NCBI GenBank assembly: GCA_001692895.1 | Contig: KV748197.1 | Span: 501,813 to 565,812, forward strand | Source of the DNA: Cenococcum geophilum 1.58 | Lineage: Eukaryota; Ascomycota; Dothideomycetes; Gloniales; Gloniaceae | Length of the DNA: 64,000 nt | Direction of reading: 5' to 3' | Shown here: piece by piece, positions 49,001-59,957 of the stretch | Layout of the letters: every line of letters starts with the position of its first letter | Numbering within the stretch: the first letter of the stretch is position 1 | Program-made: the position numbers and the translations under genes | The notes under the pieces: generated by a model | Databases searched by the model: none | Told to the model about the DNA's origin: nothing | What the model saw: only the letters and a program-made list of their open reading frames with translations

Positions 49001-50659
49001 TGCTGTTCTTTTTAGCCTAAAGTTTTATTTCTAGCTTTAGGTTCTACTTCTAGCTTATTCTATTTATAGCGCATTTCCTACAACATCCTATAATTTCTAA
49101 TTTAAGAAAGTTAAGCCCTTATAAACCACATAGAGCGCTAGTAGGTAGAGGGATTTAGGTGTATATACTAATAAAGTATTATAAGTGTTTATAAGTGATT
49201 TAACTAGATATCTGCCGGCTATACCATATATAATCGTAATGTCGCCTAAAGCCGTAAGCTTAATTTAAATAATGCGAAAATTTAAAGAACAACCTGCTTC
49301 GCCCACAACTTTAGTTTATTTATTTAAAATCTATAAATTATAGGATTATACTATATTATCTAACTAAGTATATTTAGTATGACCTTTAGTACTATTAATA
49401 GGTCGAGAGATTAAGTATAGATATTAGGTCTACGAATAAGAATAGGCCATAGTTTATATAATCCTTTAAAGCATTATATAATAAAAAGGGTAAGGTATCC
49501 GCGTTAACTCGTATCAGCCATATATTAGCGTGTTTATCTATATGGCTTCCTTTACTAGCTATATAATTTTTACGATTAGGTAGTAGACTCTTGCGTTATA
49601 TACACATAATAATACTAACTAAAGCTTAAGGCTAAGCCCCATTATAGAGTTGGGCATTAACGCCTAAGACTAGCCTTAGCTATCTTAAATTTATATTCTC
49701 TTTTCGTACGCTAGGCGCGTTACCATTTTACGTACTGCGTAGGGCATAGCCCGTTAAGGATGCAATATTTCTCCTAACTTTAACCTTTAATCTTAACGCT
49801 ATCCGCTTTACAGCTTACCCCGCTATACTTACTACAGATCTAAAGTATTTAACTATTAAGGTAAGACGACCCTACTTTATCTATGTGTATTATATGGCTA
49901 GTAATAATATATACTGTAGTTCTTTAGCGCGTTCCTTAGACGATATATTTATATTTTCTATTATTCTAATCCTAATATAATCCTTATCTCTTTAAAGTTA
50001 GTAGCTCTCTCTATTAGCCCTTACTTTTATCTTTAACCTATAACTATTTGGTTACCATTATTACCTAGGCTTAGACGGCATATATTAAGAGCTCTTTAGG
50101 ATAATAAACGGCGGGGTCCCCGTTAATAACATCGCAGATAATAATTAGAAACTTAAAAAAAGAGCTTTAAAGCTAGTAGGTAAAATTTAAAACAGCATAA
50201 GATATATTTCGCTAAATACTATCTAGTATAAAGAGCCTATTAAAATAGGTTTAGAAACAACTGGCATATCTCTAGAGTTAGTAGACCTATTAGTTTAAGC
50301 AATCTTGGTAAAAATACATGGTAGGGGGGGGCTGTTAGGGTCTTTAGTAATATAATAAGAAATATAGTTATAGGCCCTAAGGAACCTACTAGCTTCGTTA
50401 TCCTTATTATAAGGCCTAGTAAGAGCTGCAGGCTATTTAGTAGTCCTACGGTGCGCTATTTTCGCCCATAAAAGGCAAGGTTGAATTAAATTAACGCTTT
50501 ATATAATTAAAGAGAGAGTTTAATTTTCGTGCTTAACCTAAGAGTTGGCTCCAATATAATGTTAATAGATAGTAATAGAACTCCACCCTAAGGGTATATT
50601 AGTTTTAAATAGCTGTCCTAATACTGCTGTAGGAAAGCAAGAAGCACTATAAACTTAAG
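49001..50659. other. About 1.6 kb unidentified, RIP-mutated
   Basis: Stops in all frames; no motif recognised on either strand. Some CG-bearing stretches (about 49690-49760, 50100-50140) suggest an old coding region, but I cannot support one. Confidence 0.4.
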
Positions 50660-50836
50660 GTTTATGTCGGAATATATGGACAGGAATATATGGACAGAGG
50701 TTACGTGGTCACGTCTCTGATTAGTCATCCTTACGGTGACTAATCAGCCCCCTACTTAGGCACTGCGATCCTTACGATCCTCTGCTTTCGATACCTATTA
50801 GACAAGAATCAATTAAACAGTTAATAGGCCATACAA

Positions 50837-51232
50837 GTGCACTTGGGTGATACCGATATTGATCAATGGTCAACCTCACCGGTTGGCTATAGAGCAACAA
50901 GGTTCACTGCCGCCCCAGCAGCTTCGATCGAAAGCAGCAATCCAGTACCTAGCAGCAAAACCAGCACCCAGCAGCTCCAGCAGCACCCAACCCCAGCCAG
51001 CTTAGAATACAATAAATACGCAACGCATAAGACATTCTACAGCACGCAAATCAACCCCCAGTACGACCTCTTCACTGAGTGCCGTACCCCCAGCATAACA
51101 GCACCGAACATCCAACAGCCCTCGGGCAGTACCCCAGCAGCTACCTCAGCAGCTACCCCAGCAGTACTACGGCAGCGCTCTAGCCGTACACAGCACACCA
51201 GCTTTTACAGCACCCAACACCCAACTACCTAA
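50837..51232 (+). other. Open Ser/Thr/Gln-rich frame without ATG
   Basis: A 131-codon frame (HLGDTDIDQWSTSPVGYRAT at its start; later poly-Gln, Pro and Ser stretches) lies inside the little-mutated LTR-type segment. It opens with GTG and has no in-frame ATG, so I do not call a gene. Compositionally similar sequence continues past the stop into the minisatellite at 51340-51490, which suggests a once longer low-complexity gag-like or non-coding region. Confidence 0.3.
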
Positions 51233-51339
51233 CTGCTTTACGCAGTACCCCAGCGTAGCTACGCAACTCAGCAGCAAACCACCCCCCAGTACGCGTCTTA
51301 GCATACAAATCAACATCCAACAGCCTCGTGCAGTACTCC

Positions 51340-51490
51340 AGCGTTACAGCAACCTAGCAGCGTCAGCAGCATCCAATACCCAACAACCCAGCAGCGTCAC
51401 AGCAGCATCCCATAACCCAGCAGCGTCAGCAGCACCCAATACCCAGCAACCTAGCAGCGTCAGCAGCACCCAATACCCAACAACCACGTT
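51340..51490. repeat. CAGCAGCGTCAGCAGCA minisatellite
   Basis: About four imperfect units of 35-40 bp built from AGCAGCGTCAGCAGCACCCA and ATACCCAGCAACC. They lie between the Gln-rich frame and the L4 LTR leader and are essentially unmutated by RIP. Confidence 0.75.
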
Positions 51491-51681
51491 TACGAAGATT
51501 TGGTCGAGTACTTTAGGTCAGAAGTGTCACTGAACCTAGGGTCCTAAGTCAACGTCCGAAACGCGCTCCCTACTACCCCTTCCCCTTCATTTCTTCTTCT
51601 TCTTCTCCTTAGCTTTGTATCTTTATATAGTAGCAATCTACAAGTGTATATAGATGGCAACTACAAAAGAAGAGTTGCCAG

Positions 51682-51854
51682 TGTCGGGAATGAGGCAAGC
51701 GGTCGTCACGTGTCGTCACGTGTCGCCGCGGCACTAGCGTGGTGAGGAACCTTAGGTTCCTCACCCACCCCCTGATTCTAAACAACAAGCTTTACAACCA
51801 ACATTCACTGTGTCTACTCGAGTAGCATTGGTGAGTTACCCTGTGACACCAACA
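51682..51854 (-). repeat. L4 LTR copy, unmutated
   Basis: A 173-bp LTR on the minus strand, TGTTGGTGTCACAGGG... to ...ATTCCCGACA. Two CACGTG words and the hairpin at 51741-51765 are intact. The leader beyond it contains a TATATAAAG box at about 51625-51635 (minus) and a GAAGAAGAAG tract. Confidence 0.8.
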
Positions 51855-51859
51855 GTTTA

Positions 51860-52539
51860 TAATCTCCCTATAATTCGCTAAGTAAGTTTAAATTACGGCT
51901 GTAGATAAAGAGCCTAGTAATATATTTTATTTTGGATTAGTATTCGGCCTTATTAATATAGGGAGGGAAAATCTATACTACTTCCTTCTTTCTATACTAG
52001 ATTAATTATAGCCTTAGCTTACGGAGTCTAACTAGCTAAAGGATTCTGTAAATCCTAGACCGTATCTTAGCGCAGCTAATTAGTGTTTAGAGAATAAATA
52101 TCTAATAAATAAGTATAATTACTCCGAGCTAACTCTTATTTTAAACCTATATTTTTTAAAAACGGGCGTTTCTAAAAGGGCGCGACTAAAGGATCTAATT
52201 TATAGACCTCTTTTACGGGATAAGCAAGATATTTATATTAAAGATTATGTAACTTACTATTCCTATAAGGTATATAATGTTCTACCGCCAGTAAGTCTAA
52301 GATAGGGCATTTAAAGGTGGCTTAGTTACTCTTAAGATACTATATAAGCCTAATCCAATCTTAAGAATTTAGAGAGGTTACTTTTTACTTACTAAGGCTT
52401 GCAGTACACAGTAAGACTAACCCCCAACCGTAGTAATAAAGGATATCGCCAAGGAACGTTTAATAGATATTTAACTTATAAGTTATCTATTTTGTCTTTA
52501 GAATCCCAGCAGCCGTAATAGTAAGTTTAGCCGCTCTAC
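51860..52539. other. Unassigned RIP-mutated stretch
   Basis: No recognisable domain or shared repeat was found. It may be the upstream part of the unknown coding remnant that follows. Confidence 0.35.
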
Positions 52540-53010
52540 TATCCAGCTATCCTAAGATCCTAAGATTCGCGACACTCTTTTAGAGTTTCTTACTGCACTT
52601 AATAACGCTAAGCAACTAGGGCTTCGCCACGATCTAGCGCTTATCTAGCTTGGCTTTAAGCAAAATAACTATTTCTTAGCTCTACTTAAGAAGAGTCTTA
52701 AGCTCTAAGTTAGTTACTCTATTATAGCTATCTTGGTAAAAAAAGGAATCCTTTTCTTTCGCCTGCAGCACGATATAAGGCAACTCCATATCTTAAGATT
52801 AGCGAAAAGGTAAAGTTGGCGCGCTAAAATGGATAGATCAAGAGGCGGCTAGATATTATAGCAGTTAAATAATAAGTTAATAGAAAGTTTATAACAGTTA
52901 TAGGGCAGTTAGTGGGTATTTAAGGAGTAGTTAATAGCAGTTAGGGGGAAGTTAGGGGGAAGTTAGGAGGCAACTAGGGGGTAACTAGGGGTAAGATTAC
53001 TAAACTTGGT
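52540..53010 (+). pseudogene. Unknown coding-like remnant
   Basis: One plus-strand frame reads RDTLLEFLTALNNAKQLGLR, then ALLKKSLKL, then IIAILVKKGILFFRLQHDIR and LHILRLAKR, with scattered stops at likely Trp and Gln positions. The helical, leucine-rich pattern looks protein-coding but I do not recognise the family. It fades into a Gln/Leu-rich part over the GAAGTTAGGGGG repeats. It may be the N-terminal part of the AAA gene downstream or a separate gene; the sequence does not decide. Confidence 0.3.
52936..52992. repeat. Short GAAGTTAGGGGG tandem repeat
   Basis: Four to five imperfect 11-12-bp units (AGTTAGGGGGA, then AACTAGGGGGT variants). The telomere-like TTAGGG core is part of a longer, irregular unit, so it is not a telomere. 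Confidence 0.7.
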
Positions 53011-53804
53011 TAGCCAATTACCTTAAGTTCGTTTTGCGGGTTATAATATCTTAACCCACTAATATACCGCACTTCCGTCCCCTAATCGGGACTTATTCCG
53101 ACGCAAGCTATACTAATATTTATATAGTTAATATAAGATTAATTCTTTATTAGTCCGAAGCCTCCGCTAAACGGATATCGCCCCTTAGAGAAATAGTAGG
53201 CACACTATTATAGATCTACGATGTCTACCTAGCTCGTAGGAATTATTTGCGCAAACCTTCGCGATACCCCCTATAGCTATACAAATTATAGGCTCATTCT
53301 ATAACAAGAGCTAGTATATACCCTATAGCTTAACTTAGTTAAACTCTCTAACATGTCGGAACGCTATTAAAGATATATGGTTTAGTGCTATTTAAGGTTA
53401 ATTAGGGCAAGTAAGCGGTATAGTAAATATTCGCGGCATAGTAGTAACTTAGGTCCTATTAACGGGTATAAAAAAAGGCGGATTCTCTAAAGAAACGATA
53501 CTATCTACACTTAGCTCCTTACTCTAACCTTATACTTTAGATTAGTATTATGTTATTAAAGCTTTATAGAGTAATAATACTAGTCGCATTTAAGCCCGTT
53601 ACGCTAGCGCCTTTACTGCCTTATAATAGCATAAACACCCCCCTTAGTAGCCTAAGCCAAACGCATCTGCATTATAGGCAGTCAGCGCAGTATCTTATAG
53701 TTAAAATGCTTATAGCCGTGTTAAAGATAGTCTAAGCGGCCTAACCTCCTCTACTTCCTCTATCTTTTTTACCTCCCCCTATAAGTTTAGGGGTTAAAGA
53801 GATA
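53011..53804. other. Unassigned stretch before the AAA pseudogene
   Basis: Mixed composition and no domain recognised. An open frame of 61 codons at 53550-53735 has no supporting features. Confidence 0.35.
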
Positions 53805-56010
53805 CCCAAAGTAAGAGGTTCTAAGGTTAAAGTTAAGGTGTTAAATGAGATATATGCTCGCGAAATCCCTAAAATATACTTAGAAATACGCTAATATAGC
53901 GTCTACTACAGCTAGGATAAATAAAACTGCTAGTATAAGACTATAGAGACTTTACCGGATACGTTAAGTAAGCGTAATATATATAATTAGTATATTTATG
54001 TCCTTTAGAAGAAATTTAGTCTATCTCTTAGGTGCCTTTAAATATATTAACTTAGATACTAACTTTAAGCCAGAAAAGGATAAGAAAGACTATAGTACGT
54101 ACCTAGGCATAAATTTAGGAGAAGTAAGAGACGCCTTATAGGTGGTGCTAAGCGGTATACAAGCCATCTCCCTTTAGGAAGACAAGCCTATAGTAAGTAA
54201 ACCTTTTTATAGATATAGCTTATTCTAATTTAACTTCTAGATCCTTATAAACCTTATATTTAATTTCCTACCCCAGTTAAAAATATACTAGGAGAGTCTT
54301 TCTCCCGACTTAATTAGCGCTAGGCACCTTTAGGGGTTACTAAGATTCCTTAAAGACCATTTCGCGCCTATAACTAATAGCCTCCTACCACTTCTAGACC
54401 ATGGCAAAATTAATTTTAATCTCCTTTGGGCCTTATTTAAACCAAATATATATATCCTTACGATTTATAAAGGCTTAGATTAACCAAGATACCTTATATA
54501 TAATTTAGGCAACTTTAAAACCTTACTTTTTAGCGAAAAGAGCTTCGAACTTGACTGTTACTATTTTGGCTATAATAGGAAGGCGTTTAGCGAGGTAAAA
54601 ACTACCCTCTCTATTCTGGAATTCCGTTTAACTATAAAAATTACGTCTCTTAAGGTATTTCCGCTAAAGCGTTATAAGAGACAAGCCGAGATAAAGTAGG
54701 ATCTTATTAGCAATGGCTGGAAGTTTATATCTTTAAGAGGCATTAACCACTATAAATATAAAGGGATCGCGTTTTTCTGGACCAAAGATAGCCCGTTAAG
54801 ATTTTATATAAGCGGCCGTATTATAGTGGACGCGATAGTATTTTATTATTAGAATCCTAACTATAGTAAGCAGCTAATCGCTATAGATATGTACGGAATA
54901 AGCGTAATTAATTAAGGGACTAATCGGTAAGGCGATGTAAAGAATTAGGGTTTAGTTCCTAAGGAGATAGGAGATAATAAGTACCTAATCTATCTACTAA
55001 CAGCTCTAGCCTTTAGTTTAGCAGACAAAAAATAGGGTTAGGCTTTTTACTTTTTTTCTAGAGCTAGCGAATTATATATACTAATATAAGCACTAATAGG
55101 TGAATTTGCTGTCGCCAATATTAAGGACATTAAATGGAATGCCTTGGCATTTAAGTCACTCGCAATTAAGGAGGATAAGAAAATAGTGCTTTAAGGACTT
55201 ATAAAGAGCTACTAGTCTAGGTTTAGGAAATTAAAGTTTAATAATATAATTAAAGGGAAGGGGAAAGGCCTAGTTTTCTTACTATAGTAAGTTTTCTAGT
55301 AAGGTATTAGCTGTTTTAAAGGCTGACTATTTTAGTGGCCTACCTGGGGTGGGAAAGACATTAATAGCTAAAGCACTTGCCAAATCTTAGAGGAGACCCC
55401 TCTATATAGTTTGTTCCCCTTTATAAGTGTATTTATATACTAGTCTAACTATAAGAAGGCTTATATGGGAGACCTTAATATAGATCTAGCCTATTTAGAA
55501 CAAAACCTAGCTCTAATAGTTAAAAACGTTCACTGCTAGAGCGCTATCCTTCTTTTAGATAAGGCCGATGTCTTTCTTATAGAAAGAACTTTAAATAATA
55601 TCCGACGTAATAGCCTAGTATTCGTCTTCTTGCGACAGATAAAGTATTTCTAAGGTATTATATTTCTTACAATAAATAGAATTACTGTATTTAATATAGC
55701 TATATAGAGTAGAATATATCTTATACTTAGATATAACGAGCTAAAGAGGCCGGTAAGAGAGTAGGTGTGGAAGACCTTCTTAAAGTAAGCTAATACTACT
55801 ACTAATATCTCTAAAAAGGATATAGAGCGGCTTTTAGACCATTAATTAAACGGAAGATAGGCAAGGTAATATTTAAGAGAGAGTTTTAAGGCTAGTACTA
55901 ATATACTATATTAGATTAAGAATACTATATAGATTAGTTATAGCTTGGCTAAAAATAAGGGGGAGAAACTTATATATAAGCATTTAGGTAAGGCTTTTAT
56001 CAGGAAATTT
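53805..56010 (+). pseudogene. DUF7025/AAA+ ATPase pseudogene
   Basis: The plus strand follows a large fungal ATPase family of unknown role. A middle DUF7025-type region reads INFNLLWALFKPNIYIL (about 54410-54460), then KSFELDCYYFGYNRKAFSEV (about 54540-54600), then KITSLKVFPLKRYKRQ and WKFISLRGINHYKYKGIAFFW (about 54640-54780). Walker A GLPGVGKTLIAKALAKS starts at 55337. Walker B AILLLDKADVFL is at 55543-55578, where the catalytic Glu is Lys (GAG to AAG). Sensor-like LTINRI and SRIYLILRYN (about 55700) follow, then NGRQ.RQ near 55850. In-frame stops and shifts near 55270-55340 show it is dead. Most damage fits RIP, implying that a second copy once existed. Confidence 0.8.
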
Positions 56011-56019
56011 TTTTTCGGG

Positions 56020-56290
56020 CTCGTTGTTGCAGTTTACGGCAATTTGCGGCAAACTGTACGGTCGCGGCAGTCGTATATAGTCTTATACGGTTTACGCATT
56101 TTACGGCAAACTACACAGAGCCTACGTATTTTGTAGCAACTTACAGCAAACTGCACAGAGCCTACGCATTTTATAGTAACTCGCAGCAAACGCGCAGAGC
56201 CTATATATTTTACACGTTTTGTATATTTTATATATTTTACACATTTTATACATTTTATACATTTTATATTTTGCATATTTTATATTTCTA
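56020..56290. repeat. 53-bp-type tandem repeat after AAA pseudogene
   Basis: Imperfect units of about 50 bp contain GCAGCAAACTGCACAGAGCC and TACGCATTTTATAG-like words (about 56090-56210). Before them are GGCAATTTGCGGCAAACTG palindromic words; after them TTTTATACAT repeats. Minus- and plus-strand frames here (55945-56276) are by-products of the repeat. Confidence 0.65.
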
Positions 56291-56424
56291 TATAACTATA
56301 TAAAATATAAAGCTATTTATTAAGCAATTAAGATAAGGGGAATACCCTTTACAAAGGCTCTAAATTATTAATTAGTGGTATTCCTAACGATCTGCTAGCT
56401 ATATACCGATTTCCTAACTAGGCC

Positions 56425-56675
56425 TAGTGCCTACCTACCTACCTGCCTACCTACCTATCTGTCTATCTGTCTGTCTATACCTACCTATACCTACCTACCT
56501 ATGCCTACTATCTATGCCTACTATCTATACCTACCTGTCTATGCCTACTGTCTATACCTACCTGTCTATACCTACCTATCTATACTACCTATCTATGCCT
56601 ACCTGTCTATACCTACCGTCTATGCCTACCGTCTATACCTCCTATCTATGCTACTGTCTATACCTACCTATCTGT
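56425..56675. repeat. CTAC/CTGT-type minisatellite
   Basis: It opens with tetranucleotide CTAC and CTGT repeats (56430-56500) and continues as roughly 17-27-bp units built from CTATGCCTACTGTCTATACC. The 100-codon frame over it is a repeat artefact. Confidence 0.85.
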
Positions 56676-56989
56676 AATTTAGGGGAAAGGTCGGCCCGAT
56701 TAAAGGCTCCGCCTAATTTAATTAATTGATTAATCGTATTAATTCGAATCGTTCTCTACGGCCGTTCGCTAGCTATATATTCGAACGGTAGTCATCTAGC
56801 TCTGGCGACGGTTAACGGTCGTCTAGTTCTGGCGACGGTCCTCAGCTAGCTGCCGTTCTGGTGCCTCCCTAGGTAGGGAGGATATAAGGAAAAAAAGGTA
56901 AAAAATAAGGTGGCTACCTAGGTATATAGATAAGGGGTACACTTGGCAGAGACACGTGTAGAGGCTATCGGGAATATAGCGGGGACCCA
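56676..56989. other. Unique spacer with short duplication
   Basis: A word TCTAGCTCTGGCGACGGT near 56797 is duplicated as TCTAGTTCTGGCGACGGT at 56822. No coding signal was seen. Confidence 0.5.
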
Positions 56990-58245
56990 ATGCAGAGCTT
57001 CGTGTAGAGCCTCCGTATGTCGCGCAAAGCCTCGTGCAGAGCCTCTGTACGTAGAGCTTCGTGTAGAGCTTCGTGCAGAGCTTCGTGTAGAGCCTCCGTA
57101 TNTAGAGCTTCGCGCAAAGCCTCGTGCAGAGCCTCTGTACGTAGAGCTTCGTGTAGAGCCTTGTATAGAGCTTCGTGCAGAGCTTCGTGTAGAGCCTTAT
57201 GCAGAGCCTTGTGCAAAGCTTCGTGTAGAGCTTCGTGTAGAGCCTCACGCAAAGCTTCGTGCAGAGCTTTATGTAGAGCTTCGTGTAGAGCTTCGTGCAG
57301 AGCTTCGTGTAGAGCTTCGTGCAGAGCCTCGTGTAGAGCTTCGTGCAGAGCCTCGTACAGAGCCTCTGTACGCAGAGCTTCGTATAGAGCCTCGTGTAGA
57401 GCCTCGTGCAAAGCTTTGTGCAGAGCTTCGTGTGAAGCTTCGTGCAGAGCTTCGTGCAGAGCTTCGTGTAGAGCTTCGTGTAGAGCTTCGTGTAGAGCTT
57501 CGTGTAGAGCTTCGTGCAGAGCTCGTGTAGAGCTTCGTGCAGAGCCTCGTACAGAGGCTCTATATACGCAGAGCTTCGTATAGAGCCTCCGTGCAGAGCT
57601 TCCGTGCAGAGCTTCGTGTAGAGCCTCATGCAGAGCCTTGTGCAAAGCTTCGTGTAGAGCTTCGTGTAGAGCCCGCGCAAAGCTTCGTGCAGAGCTTTGT
57701 GTAGAGCTTCGTGTAGAGCTTCGTGTAGAGCTTTATGCAAAGCTTCGTGCAGAGCCTTCGTGTAGAGCTTCGTGCAGAGCCTCGTGTAGAGCTTCTGTAG
57801 AGCTTTTAATCAGAGCTTCATGTAGAGCTTCGTGTAGAGCTTCGTGTAGAGCTTCGTGTAGAGCCTCGTGTAGAGCTTCGTGCAAAGCTTCGTGTAGAGC
57901 TTCGTGCAAAGCTTCGTGTAGAGCTTCGTGCAGAGCCTCGTGTAGAGCTTCGTGCAAAGCTTCGTGTAGAGCTTCGTGCAGAGCCTCGTGTAGAGCTTCG
58001 TGCAGAGCCTCGTACAGAGCCTCTATACGCAGAGCTTCGTATAGAGCTTCGTGCAGAGCTTCGTGCAGAGCTTCGTGTAGAGCTTTGTGCAGAGCCTCGT
58101 GCAAAGCTTCGTGCAGAGCTTCGTACAGAGCTTCGTGTAGAGCTTTGTGCAGAGCCTCATACAGAGCTTCGTGCAGAGCTTCGTGTAGAGCTTTGTGTAG
58201 AGCTTCGTGCAGAGCTTTATGTAGAGCTTCATATAGAGCTTTATA
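56990..58245 (+). repeat. 12-bp minisatellite array, forward arm 1
   Basis: About 100 units of AGAGCTTCGTGC or AGAGCTTCGTGT with variants (AGAGCCTCGTGC, AGAGCCTCTGTA). Because 12 is divisible by three, long frames are open on both strands (up to 305 codons, with repeated [16 protein letters not shown] or LCTKLYTK); these are artefacts. CG is kept in most units, though TA-bearing variants occur. One N at 57102. Confidence 0.95.
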
Positions 58246-58560
58246 GTATTTTTATTGCGTTTTTATTGCAGCCGAAAATTAGGGTCTACTTAAGTCGCAA
58301 TTTGTGGCGATTTATATAGGTAGCCTATGTATTTGTAGCAAATCGCCGCAAGTTGCCGCAAATCGCTAAAATCGCGACTTACTATGGTGGGCCATACGCA
58401 CCAAACCGCCAACGCCCGAAATCCGAAATTTTCAAAACGTCAAATTCTTAGTCTTGATCTTGCAAAAGCTCCACCCAAAGCTTCTATACAAAGCTCTACT
58501 TAAAGCTTTATACGGAGCTCTAAAGCTCTTTTAATATACAGTATTAATATACTAGGAAGT
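58246..58560. other. Non-repetitive spacer inside the minisatellite
   Basis: Not mutated by RIP. It contains an imperfect inverted repeat, GTCGCAATTTGTGGCGATTT (58290-58310) against AAATCGCCGCAAGTTGC (58340-58356), and words shared with the 56020-56160 repeat (GCAAATTGCCGC type). Confidence 0.55.
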
Positions 58561-58665
58561 CTCTGAGAACGCTCGCACGAACGCCTGCACGAACGCCCGT
58601 ACGAACGCCTCTACGAACGCCTTTGCGGTTGTCTCTACGAACACCTTAATAAACAGACGCCTGCA
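58561..58665. repeat. ACGAACGCC short tandem block
   Basis: About seven 12-13-bp units of the type TACGAACGCCTC or CACGAACGCCTG, unlike the flanking arms in sequence but similar in length. Confidence 0.8.
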
Positions 58666-58689
58666 CAAAGCTCTATAAAAGGGGGGTGG

Positions 58690-59200
58690 GGTTAAGGGAG
58701 GCTCTGCCTACGGAGGCTCTACACGACGCTCTGCATCAAAGACTTTGCGTATGGAGGCTCTGCATATGGAGGCTCTGCGTACGAAGGCTCTGCGTACAAA
58801 GGCTCTGTATATAGAGGCTCTGCATAACGCTCTGTATTAAAGACTCTGTGTACGAAAAGACTCTGCGTACAAAGGCTTTGCGTATGGAGGCTCTACGTAC
58901 GGAGGCTCTGCACGACGCTCTGCACGACGCTCTGCACAACGCTCTACACGATGCTCTGCATCGAAGACTCTGCATCGAAGACTCTGCATCAAAGACTCTG
59001 CGTACGAAGGCTCTGCGTATGGATGCTCTACGTACGGAAGCTCTGTACGACGCTCTGCACGATACTCTGCATCGAAGACTCTGTATCAAAGACTCTGCGT
59101 GCGAAGGCTCTGCGTATGGAGGCTCTACCTACGGAGACTCTGCACGACGCTCTGTACGACACTCTACATATAAAGACTCTGCATACAGAAGCTCCGCGTA
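58690..59200 (-). repeat. Minisatellite array, inverted arm
   Basis: Units of 12-15 bp read GAGGCTCTGCGTACG and ACGCTCTGCACG, the reverse complement of the units in the two neighbouring arms. Open frames on both strands are artefacts of unit length. Confidence 0.9.
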
Positions 59201-59204
59201 CGTA

Positions 59205-59830
59205 GCTTCGTGCAGAGCCTCTATATGCAGAGCCTCCGTATGCCGAGCCTCCGTACGCAGAGTCTCTATACGCAGAGCCTTTGTATGCAGAGCCTTTGTG
59301 TGCAGAGCCTCTATACGCAGAGCCTCCATACGCAGAGCCTCTATACGCAGAGCCTCCATACGCAGAGCCTCTATACGCAGAGCCTCATACATAGAGTCTC
59401 TAAACGCAGAGCCTCCGTACGCAGAGCCTTTAATACAGAGCGTTATGCAAAGCGTTGTGCAGAGTGCCGTATAGAGCTTCCGTACGTAGAACCTCTATAT
59501 ATAGAGCCTTTATACTTAGAGTCTTTAATGCAGAGTCTTTAACGTAGAGCGTCGTGCGGAGCGTCGTGCAGAGCATTATACAGAGCCTCCGTATATAGAG
59601 CCTCCATACGTAAAGTCTTCGTCCGTAGAATCTTTTTGTATATAAAGTCTTTAATATAAAGCGTTATATAGAGCCTATATATAGAGCCTCTATATATAAA
59701 GCCTCCGTATATAAAGTCTCCATATATAAAGTCCCTTATATAGAGCTCCGCGTAGAGCCTTATATAGAGCCTTATACAAAGCACCTATACGTAAAGCCTT
59801 TATATATAGAGCCTCCGTATAAAGCTTTAC
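59205..59830 (+). repeat. 15-bp minisatellite array, forward arm 2
   Basis: About 40 units of the type CAGAGCCTCTATACG or CAGAGCCTCCGTACG, decaying towards TATATAGAGCC on the right. The orientation switch from the previous arm is at about 59200-59210. Confidence 0.9.
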
Positions 59831-59870
59831 GCGAAACTCTATAAATATAGAGTTATATAGTTTAATGCAC

Positions 59871-59953
59871 AATAACCTTTTTATCTATAATTATATTTTA
59901 ATAATAATATATTTTAAAAGTATATAGATTAAATGCGTAGTTAAAAGGTTATT
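59871..59953. repeat. Small inverted repeat
   Basis: AATAACCTTTT (59871-59881) is matched by AAAAGGTTATT (59943-59953) around about 60 bp of AT-rich sequence. It may be a tiny MITE; no target duplication was established. Confidence 0.5.
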
Positions 59954-59957
59954 AAGA

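Larger units (their letters stand above)
50665..51854. mobile_element. 1.19-kb little-mutated LTR-type segment with GTTTA duplications
   Basis: It begins TGTCGGAATATATGGACAGG, ends GTGACACCAACA, and is flanked by GTTTA (50660-50664 and 51855-51859). The right end (51682-51854) is an L4 LTR on the minus strand, followed inwards by leader sequence also seen at 15638. The left 170 bp looks like a different LTR-like end, with a hairpin GACTAATCA/TGATTAGTC near 50720. The interior is GC- and CA-rich with almost no RIP. It could be a non-autonomous LTR element or two nested fragments. Confidence 0.6.

Noticed and set aside
52936..52992. Possible interstitial telomere (TTAGGG words)
   Set aside because: The unit is 11-12 bp and irregular, not tandem TTAGGG.
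53550..53735. 61-codon open frame before the AAA pseudogene
   Set aside because: No domain, no codon pattern and no link to the downstream frame.
56425..56675. Possible CRISPR-like array
   Set aside because: Units are simple tetranucleotide derivatives without unique spacers, and the sequence is eukaryotic.
56823..57740. 305-codon minus-strand frame and other 60-226-codon frames over the minisatellite
   Set aside because: They consist only of the 12/15-bp unit read in all possible frames; unit length divisible by three keeps them open. No start context, no domain.
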